A stretch of 5,075 nt of DNA from NZWG01 sp964478995 (lineage in GTDB: Bacteria > Fidelibacterota > Marinisomatia > Marinisomatales > UBA1611): positions 1 to 5,075 of the forward strand of contig CAYZJY010000111.1 in NCBI GenBank assembly GCA_964478995.1. The letters are read 5' to 3'. The position numbers and the translations under genes were made by a program. The notes under the pieces were generated by a model that ran no database searches, had not been told where the DNA came from, and saw nothing but the letters and a program-made list of their open reading frames with translations. Shown in pieces: positions 1 through 5,075 of the stretch (position 1 is its first letter; every line of letters begins with the position of its first letter).

Positions 1-2492
1 GGCTCAACAATCTTCTCACCCTCTTTTAAATCAGCAATAACGATTCCGTTTATTGTTCCGCAGTCATCCATATATACCACCACATCCTGTGCAACATCAA
101 CTAACCTTCGTGTTAGATAACCAGCATCGGCAGTTTTCAATGCAGTATCTGCCAGTCCTTTTCTCGCACCATGGGTAGAAATAAAATATTCAAATACAGA
201 AAGACCTTCCTTGAAATTAGATGTTATAGGAGACTCAATAATCTCACCAACACCACCTTTCATAGATTTTTGTGGCTTTGCCATTAATCCCCTCATCCCA
301 GCCAATTGCTTTATCTGGTCTTGAGAACCTCTTGCACCTGAATCTGCCATCATATATACTGGATTAAACCCTTGGCGATCTTCCTTTAGCGTATTCATCA
401 TAGTCATAGCCATCTGATTTGCAGTATGGGTCCAAACATCAATTACTTTATTATAGCGCTCACCATCAGTTAGGATATGACGATCAAATTTCCTTTTTAT
501 TTCATCTACCTCCTGCTGCGCAGAGGATAGTATGGCATTCTTTTCATTGGGTATGAGAACATCACTAATAGCAATCGATGCACCACTATGTGTTGCCATT
601 CCAAATCCTAGATCTTTTAGTCTATCCAAGAATAATACTGTCTGATAATTACCAGATAATAAATAGGCATTATTAACAATTTTGGTCAGCATTTTCTTAT
701 TGATGATATCATTTACATATTCTACATCATCTGGGAGAATAGAATTGAAAATAATTCTACCAACAGTAGTTTTTTTAATCCATTTCCCATTATGCCTAAC
801 ATCAACAATGGAATGTAAGCCAACAGCCTTATTTTCATAGGCTAACAATCCTTCCTGAATTGAACCAAAAATCTTACCTTCACCTTTGTCACCTTCTTTT
901 GGTCTCGTCAAGTAATAACACCCTAGGACCATATCTTGCGAAGGAACTGCAATTGGCTGACCATTTGCAGGGTGCAAAATATTATGGCTTGACAACATTA
1001 ACATCCTTGCTTCCATCTGGGCTTCTACTGCCAGCGGGACATGGACAGCCATTTGATCACCATCAAAATCAGCATTAAACGCTGAACATACTAATGGATG
1101 TAACTGAATTGCCTTTCCATCTACTAAAACTGGCTGAAAAGCCTGTATGCCTAAACGATGAAGTGTTGGTGCCCGATTAAGCAAAACTGGATGATCCTGA
1201 ACAACATATTCCAAAACTTTGTATACAACAGGCTCTCTATTCTCAACCATTAATTTTGCACTTCTTGGGGTTTGAGTATAGCCCCTCGCCATCAATTCGT
1301 GAATCATATGAGGTTTAAATAATTCTAAAGCCATATTTTTTGGCATTCCACATTCGTGTAACTCAAGTTGTGGACCAACAACAATCACAGACCTACCAGA
1401 ATAATCTACACGTTTTCCTAGAAGATTTTGTCTAAAACGACCAGTTTTTCCTCTAAGCATATCAGAAAGTGATTTTAGAGGCCTCCTAGAACCACTCCTA
1501 ATAGCAGTTTTCCGTCTATTATTATCAAAAAGAGCATCAACAGCTTCTTGAAGCATTCTTTTCTCATTTCTCAATATGACATCTGGAGCCTTTATCTCCA
1601 TCAATTGCTTCAGACGATTATTCCTGATAATTATGCGTCGATAAAGGTCATTTAAATCAGAAGCTGCGAACCTACCGCCTTCCAATGGTACCAGAGGACG
1701 AAGTTCAGGAGGAATAACAGGTAAAATTGATACAATCATCCACTCTGGTTTATTAATACGATTTTTAACAGGATTAGGCACAAAAGACTGAACAACTTTC
1801 AAACGTTTTAATGCTTCACCACGCTTTTGCTTAGACTTAGATGTTTTTACAATATCAATCAACTCATTTTTTAGTTCAATAATATTCAATCTTGCCAACA
1901 TTTCCTTCATTGCCTCACCACCCATGGTGGCATAAAAATAATTCTCATTATCTCTGTCTTCATCCGTCACTGCCATATACCCAAATTGCTCTTCTAATTC
2001 AAGATATTCATCTTCTTCAATCAAAGCAAATTTTTCAACTCCACTTGCCCCAGGTTCTACTACCATGAACATCTCGTAATAGATTACTCTTTCAAGTTCT
2101 TTTGTACTTTTTCCTGCCAAATAACTTAGTTTACTTGGTATTGAACGAAGATACCATATATGGACTACTGGTACAGCCAATGTTATATGCCCCATACGCT
2201 CGCGACGAACCTTTTTACGCGTAACTTCCACACCGCACCTATCACATATTATACCACGATACCTAATGCCTTTGTATTTACCACAATGACATTCATAATC
2301 CTTAACTGGACCAAATATCTTTTCACAAAACAAACCATCTTTTTCAGGTTTGTATGATCTATAATTTATGGTTTCAGGTTTAAGAACTTCTCCAAAAGAA
2401 CGTTGTAAAATCTTTTCAGGAGAAGACAATCCTATGGTTATGGAACTATACTGCTTAGATGTATCAACAGGGTTTGATTGAATGTATGTCAA
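1..2492 (-). CDS. rpoC: DNA-directed RNA polymerase subunit beta', N-terminal 830 residues (3' end outside window)
   Basis: This encodes the beta-prime subunit, which carries the catalytic magnesium site and the clamp. I translated the frame by hand from 2492 to base 1 and found 830 uninterrupted codons. The family is usually about 1400 residues, so roughly 60% is present and the stop is off the window. The start is TTG at 2492-2490. An in-frame TAA lies at 2507-2505, AAGGAG sits 8 bases upstream, and the first in-frame ATG is near residue 100, after conserved sequence. Landmarks are: IGLSSPEKIL from residue 20; clamp zinc cysteines C68, C70, C83 and C86; the GRFRQNLLGKRVDYSGRS switch/lid-side region at 351-369; LNRAPTLHRLG from 438; catalytic NADFDGD at 473-479 with D475, D477 and D479; MMADSGARGS from 714; the bridge helix at about 762-797 (STHGARKGLADTALKTADAG); and C811, first cysteine of the second zinc site, whose partners lie outside. 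Residues about 140-180 (GASGVEKF to YATMGGEAM) are the least conserved part against Bacteroidota as I recall them. Confidence 0.98.
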   Translation of the reverse strand, partial: MTYIQSNPVDTSKQYSSITIGLSSPEKILQRSFGEVLKPETINYRSYKPEKDGLFCEKIFGPVKDYECHCGKYKGIRYRGIICDRCGVEVTRKKVRRERMGHITLAVPVVHIWYLRSIPSKLSYLAGKSTKELERVIYYEMFMVVEPGASGVEKFALIEEDEYLELEEQFGYMAVTDEDRDNENYFYATMGGEAMKEMLARLNIIELKNELIDIVKTSKSKQKRGEALKRLKVVQSFVPNPVKNRINKPEWMIVSILPVIPPELRPLVPLEGGRFAASDLNDLYRRIIIRNNRLKQLMEIKAPDVILRNEKRMLQEAVDALFDNNRRKTAIRSGSRRPLKSLSDMLRGKTGRFRQNLLGKRVDYSGRSVIVVGPQLELHECGMPKNMALELFKPHMIHELMARGYTQTPRSAKLMVENREPVVYKVLEYVVQDHPVLLNRAPTLHRLGIQAFQPVLVDGKAIQLHPLVCSAFNADFDGDQMAVHVPLAVEAQMEARMLMLSSHNILHPANGQPIAVPSQDMVLGCYYLTRPKEGDKGEGKIFGSIQEGLLAYENKAVGLHSIVDVRHNGKWIKKTTVGRIIFNSILPDDVEYVNDIINKKMLTKIVNNAYLLSGNYQTVLFLDRLKDLGFGMATHSGASIAISDVLIPNEKNAILSSAQQEVDEIKRKFDRHILTDGERYNKVIDVWTHTANQMAMTMMNTLKEDRQGFNPVYMMADSGARGSQDQIKQLAGMRGLMAKPQKSMKGGVGEIIESPITSNFKEGLSVFEYFISTHGARKGLADTALKTADAGYLTRRLVDVAQDVVVYMDDCGTINGIVIADLKEGEKIVE

Positions 2493-2500
2493 AATTAATT

Positions 2501-2506
2501 CTCCTT
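2501..2506 (-). promoter_or_regulatory. Shine-Dalgarno sequence of rpoC
   Basis: On the minus strand the rpoB-rpoC spacer (2493-2511) reads AT, then AAGGAG at 2506-2501, then eight bases (AATTAATT) before TTG at 2492. AAGGAG is close to the ideal anti-16S match and eight bases is a typical spacing. This site decides the rpoC start. The only other in-frame candidate above the stop at 2507-2505 is an ATT at 2495-2493, a very rare start codon that would sit only five bases from the site. I see no promoter or hairpin terminator in the 19-base spacer, which fits one continuous rpoBC transcript. Confidence 0.85.
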
Positions 2507-2511
2507 ATATG

Positions 2512-5075
2512 TTAATCGAGTTCCACGTCGATACAAAGACCTTGCAGTTCCTTGATCATGACATTGAAAGATTCTGGTGCTGAATAATCAGGCATTTGTT
2601 CACCACGGACTATTGAATTATATACCTTGGACCTGCCTTCAACATCATCAGATTTAACTGTTAATAATTCGTGCAGCGTGTGCGCAGCCCCATATGCCTG
2701 CAAGGCCCACACTTCCATCTCTCCCAATCTCTGACCACCAAATTGAGCCTTACCACCTAAAGGTTGCTGAGTAATGAGAGAATATGGCCCTGTTGAGCGA
2801 GCATGCATCTTATCATCGACCATATGACTTAATTTCATCATATAGATACTTCCAACAGTCACAGGGTTGTCAAAATATTCACCTGTTTTACCATCAATTA
2901 GCATTGCCTTTCCTGAAGCAGGTAGTCCAACTTCATTTAATTCCCTTGCAACTTCTTCAGGTGTTGCACCATCAAAAACAGGAGTGGAAAACTTTCTTCC
3001 AGTTACTTCGCCAACCCAGCCTAACATTGTCTCATATAACTGCCCTAAATTCATCCGAGAAGGCACACCAAGAGGATTTAGAACAATGTCAACTGGAGAA
3101 CCATCTTCCATAAACGGCATATCTTCCTCAGGAACAATGGTGGCAACAATACCTTTATTTCCATGCCTTCCTGCCATTTTATCACCAACTGATATTTTTC
3201 TCTTTTGAGCTACAAAAACCTTAGCCAATTTCAAAATACCTGGTTGAAGTTCATCACCAATCCTTAATTTGAATATCTTTCGTTCTAATTGAGTTTCAAT
3301 ATTTGCCCATTCTTCACGAAATGATCTCCATACCGCCATTATCTTTTTCCAAACTTTTTTATCTTCTACCCAAGCTTCATCTTGAGCAAATCTTTCCATA
3401 TCGAAACTATTTAGACGCTTAAGTGTAAGTTTTGTTGATTTTTTAATTAAAGTTTTACCACTGGAAAGATCCCTTATGCCATTGGATATTTGATCTTTGA
3501 GTAAATTTGTCAACTTCTCATCCCTAGAACTCTTTAGAAGAGATTTTTTTTCCCCAGCCTCTTTTTGGTAAATCAGGATTTGTCCACGCTCTTCCTTTTT
3601 TGTTATCTTGGCCTGCTTTTCGAATAACTGAGTTTTTATTACAACTCCCTTAATACCAGGTTCAGCTCTTTTTGATGCATCCTTTACCTCTCCTGCCTTT
3701 TCACCAAATATTGCTCGAAGCAACTTTTCTTCTGGAGTGGGGTCGGTTTCACCTTTTGGTGTGACTTTTCCAATTAATATATCACCTTCTTCAACTCTAG
3801 CACCTAAACGAATTATGCCATTTTCGTCTAAATCTTTTGTAGCATCTTCACCAACATTAGGAATTTCAGCCGTAAGTTCCTCTTGCCCTCTCTTAGTATC
3901 TCGAACTTCTAATTCAACCTCATTACAATGAACAGAACTATAGATATCATCTTTAACTAAGCGCTCGCTTATGACAATCGCATCCTCAAAATTATATCCT
4001 CTCCAGGGCATAAAGGCAACTCTAATATTTGAACCAAGTGCAAGCTCACCATTATCGGTTGAAGCACCATCTGCAATAACATCACCTTTTTTTACCTGAT
4101 CTCCCTCAGAAACTAATGGTCTTTGATTATGCACTGTATTTTGGTTGGTTCTATGAAATTTCTTGAAGTCAATCCTTACAATATTTTCTCCTTCGTAAAG
4201 AGCTAGCGAATCCATGACATCCTTTCGCTTAATACGGCAACATTTTGAATCTACATAAACAATTCTTCCATCAACTGGAGAAGCAACTGCAGATCGGGAA
4301 TCGACTGCAACCTTTTTCTCAATTCCAGTACCAACAATAGGTGCTTGAGGCTTCATTAAAGGAACCGACTGCCTTTGCATATTTGACCCCATAAGAGCAC
4401 GGTTCGCATCATCATGTTCAAGAAAAGGAATCAGAGCAGCAGCAACACTTAAAATTTGATTCGGTGAGACTTCAACATAATCTACTTCATGGGGACTAAC
4501 AATTGGAAAGTCACCTTTCACTCTAGCTCTTATATTTTCTTCATCTATTGCGCCTTTTTTATCAAGTGAAGTTGAGGCCTGTGCAACCAATACTCTATCT
4601 TCATCATCAGCAGATAGATATTTTGTTTCATCAGTGACAATAGGGCCCGAGCCATTTTTCTCAACCTTACGATAAGGAGACTCAATAAAACCATGGTCAT
4701 TGACCTCTGCATACATTGCCAAAGAGGAAATCAAACCGATATTAGGTCCTTCTGGAGTCTCAATAGGACAAAGGCGACCATAATGTGTATAGTGCACATC
4801 TCTAACCTCAAAACCTGCTCTTTCTCTTGTTAAGCCACCTGGACCGAGAGCAGAAATTCTTCTCTTGTGGGTAATTTCTGCCAGAGGGTTGGTCTGGTCT
4901 CCAAATTGACTTAGTTGTGATGTACCAAAGAATGTATTAATTACGGTTGTAACAACTCTAGAATTAATAAGATCTTGAGGAGTAATACTTTCTGACTCTC
5001 TTAGATTCATTCTTTCATGAATAGTACGAATCATCCTACTTAAAGCAACACTGAATTGATTGGTTAATTGTTCAC
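2512..5075 (-). CDS. rpoB: DNA-directed RNA polymerase subunit beta, C-terminal two thirds (5' end outside window)
   Basis: This encodes the beta subunit of the core RNA polymerase, which forms one jaw of the cleft and part of the active site. The window shows 853 codons before a TAA stop at 2514-2512; E. coli RpoB is 1342 residues. The frame stays open above the ATG at 5034 (EQLTNQFSVALSR precedes it, matching the family), so that ATG is internal and the true start lies beyond 5075. Counting the Glu codon at 5073 as residue 1, the landmarks are: rifampicin cluster I at 50-76 (SQLSQF, DQTNPL, THKRRISAL); PIETPEGPNIGL just after it; WRGYNFEDAI with the acidic pair E363/D364; the flap region (VTPKGETDPTPEEKLLRAIFG); a variable charged insertion at about 485-605; GDKMAGRHGNKG with active-site lysines 632 and 640; and a C-terminal clamp-binding part (LTVKSDDVEGR, PESFNV). 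No frameshift or missing catalytic residue is seen. rpoC follows 19 bases downstream, so the two are almost certainly co-transcribed. Confidence 0.99.
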   Translation of the reverse strand, partial: EQLTNQFSVALSRMIRTIHERMNLRESESITPQDLINSRVVTTVINTFFGTSQLSQFGDQTNPLAEITHKRRISALGPGGLTRERAGFEVRDVHYTHYGRLCPIETPEGPNIGLISSLAMYAEVNDHGFIESPYRKVEKNGSGPIVTDETKYLSADDEDRVLVAQASTSLDKKGAIDEENIRARVKGDFPIVSPHEVDYVEVSPNQILSVAAALIPFLEHDDANRALMGSNMQRQSVPLMKPQAPIVGTGIEKKVAVDSRSAVASPVDGRIVYVDSKCCRIKRKDVMDSLALYEGENIVRIDFKKFHRTNQNTVHNQRPLVSEGDQVKKGDVIADGASTDNGELALGSNIRVAFMPWRGYNFEDAIVISERLVKDDIYSSVHCNEVELEVRDTKRGQEELTAEIPNVGEDATKDLDENGIIRLGARVEEGDILIGKVTPKGETDPTPEEKLLRAIFGEKAGEVKDASKRAEPGIKGVVIKTQLFEKQAKITKKEERGQILIYQKEAGEKKSLLKSSRDEKLTNLLKDQISNGIRDLSSGKTLIKKSTKLTLKRLNSFDMERFAQDEAWVEDKKVWKKIMAVWRSFREEWANIETQLERKIFKLRIGDELQPGILKLAKVFVAQKRKISVGDKMAGRHGNKGIVATIVPEEDMPFMEDGSPVDIVLNPLGVPSRMNLGQLYETMLGWVGEVTGRKFSTPVFDGATPEEVARELNEVGLPASGKAMLIDGKTGEYFDNPVTVGSIYMMKLSHMVDDKMHARSTGPYSLITQQPLGGKAQFGGQRLGEMEVWALQAYGAAHTLHELLTVKSDDVEGRSKVYNSIVRGEQMPDYSAPESFNVMIKELQGLCIDVELD

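Noticed and set aside
860..1078. Plus-strand open frame of 72 codons
   Set aside because: It lies entirely antisense to the conserved catalytic NADFDGD region of rpoC, has no recognisable protein features, and is explained as a shadow frame.
2160..2357. Plus-strand open frame of 65 codons, hydrophobic and aromatic in composition
   Set aside because: It is antisense to the RpoC clamp zinc-binding region. Its Tyr/Thr/Phe-rich composition follows from the complement of AT-rich coding sequence, and no ribosome binding site is evident.
2784..3208. Two overlapping plus-strand open frames (2784-3113 and 2867-3208)
   Set aside because: Both are antisense to the most conserved part of rpoB, including the KMAGRHGNKG block and PVDIVLNPLGVPSRMN. 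Two different frames open over the same bases is typical of shadow ORFs opposite a constrained gene.
3737..3931. Plus-strand open frame of 64 codons, Ser-rich
   Set aside because: It is antisense to the flap-region coding sequence of rpoB; Ser/Pro-rich content is an antisense artefact and there is no independent support.
5032..5034. ATG as the start of rpoB
   Set aside because: The frame remains open to the window edge with family-conserved residues upstream (NQFSVALSR), and the whole N-terminal third of beta would be missing. It is an internal methionine.
1..5075. A hidden novel system, mobile element, CRISPR array or RNA gene
   Set aside because: Both strands are accounted for by two continuous, intact housekeeping genes and a 19-base spacer. 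I saw no repeats, inverted termini, tRNA-like folds or unexplained non-coding stretch.

Overview
The window holds one end-to-end stretch of a transcription operon on the minus strand. It contains the C-terminal two thirds of rpoB (RNA polymerase beta subunit) followed by the N-terminal part of rpoC (beta-prime subunit). Both genes run off the window: rpoB enters at base 5075 without its start, and rpoC leaves at base 1 without its stop. Read right to left, the order is rpoB, then a 19-base spacer with a strong Shine-Dalgarno sequence, then rpoC. This is the standard bacterial arrangement. Coding sequence covers almost the whole window, and there is no gene-free stretch longer than the spacer.

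The organism is a bacterium with AT-rich DNA (judged by eye, not counted). The proteins look most like those of the Bacteroidota/FCB superphylum. In RpoC this shows in the N-terminal block IGLSSPEKIL...GEVLKPETINYRSYKPE, the DYECHCGKYKGIRYRGIICDRCG zinc-ribbon region, and the QKS...GE insert before IIESPI. In RpoB it shows in DQTNPLAEITHKRR and KMAGRHGNKGIVATIVPEEDMPF. Several stretches differ from typical Bacteroidota as I remember them, so a less-studied FCB lineage (for example Marinimicrobia, Balneolota or Ignavibacteria relatives) is possible. This placement is inference, not a search result.

The two products assemble into one enzyme. The RpoB part seen here supplies the rifampicin-pocket/fork region, the flap, a lineage-variable insertion, the active-site lysines and the C-terminal anchor to beta-prime. 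The RpoC part supplies the N-terminal clamp zinc site, the template-side switch region, the catalytic NADFDGD loop and the bridge helix. All catalytic residues I checked are intact and neither frame is interrupted. I see no mobile element, RNA gene, CRISPR array, repeat or undescribed system. The most useful annotation point is that rpoC starts at a TTG codon, so ATG-only gene calling would miss or truncate it.
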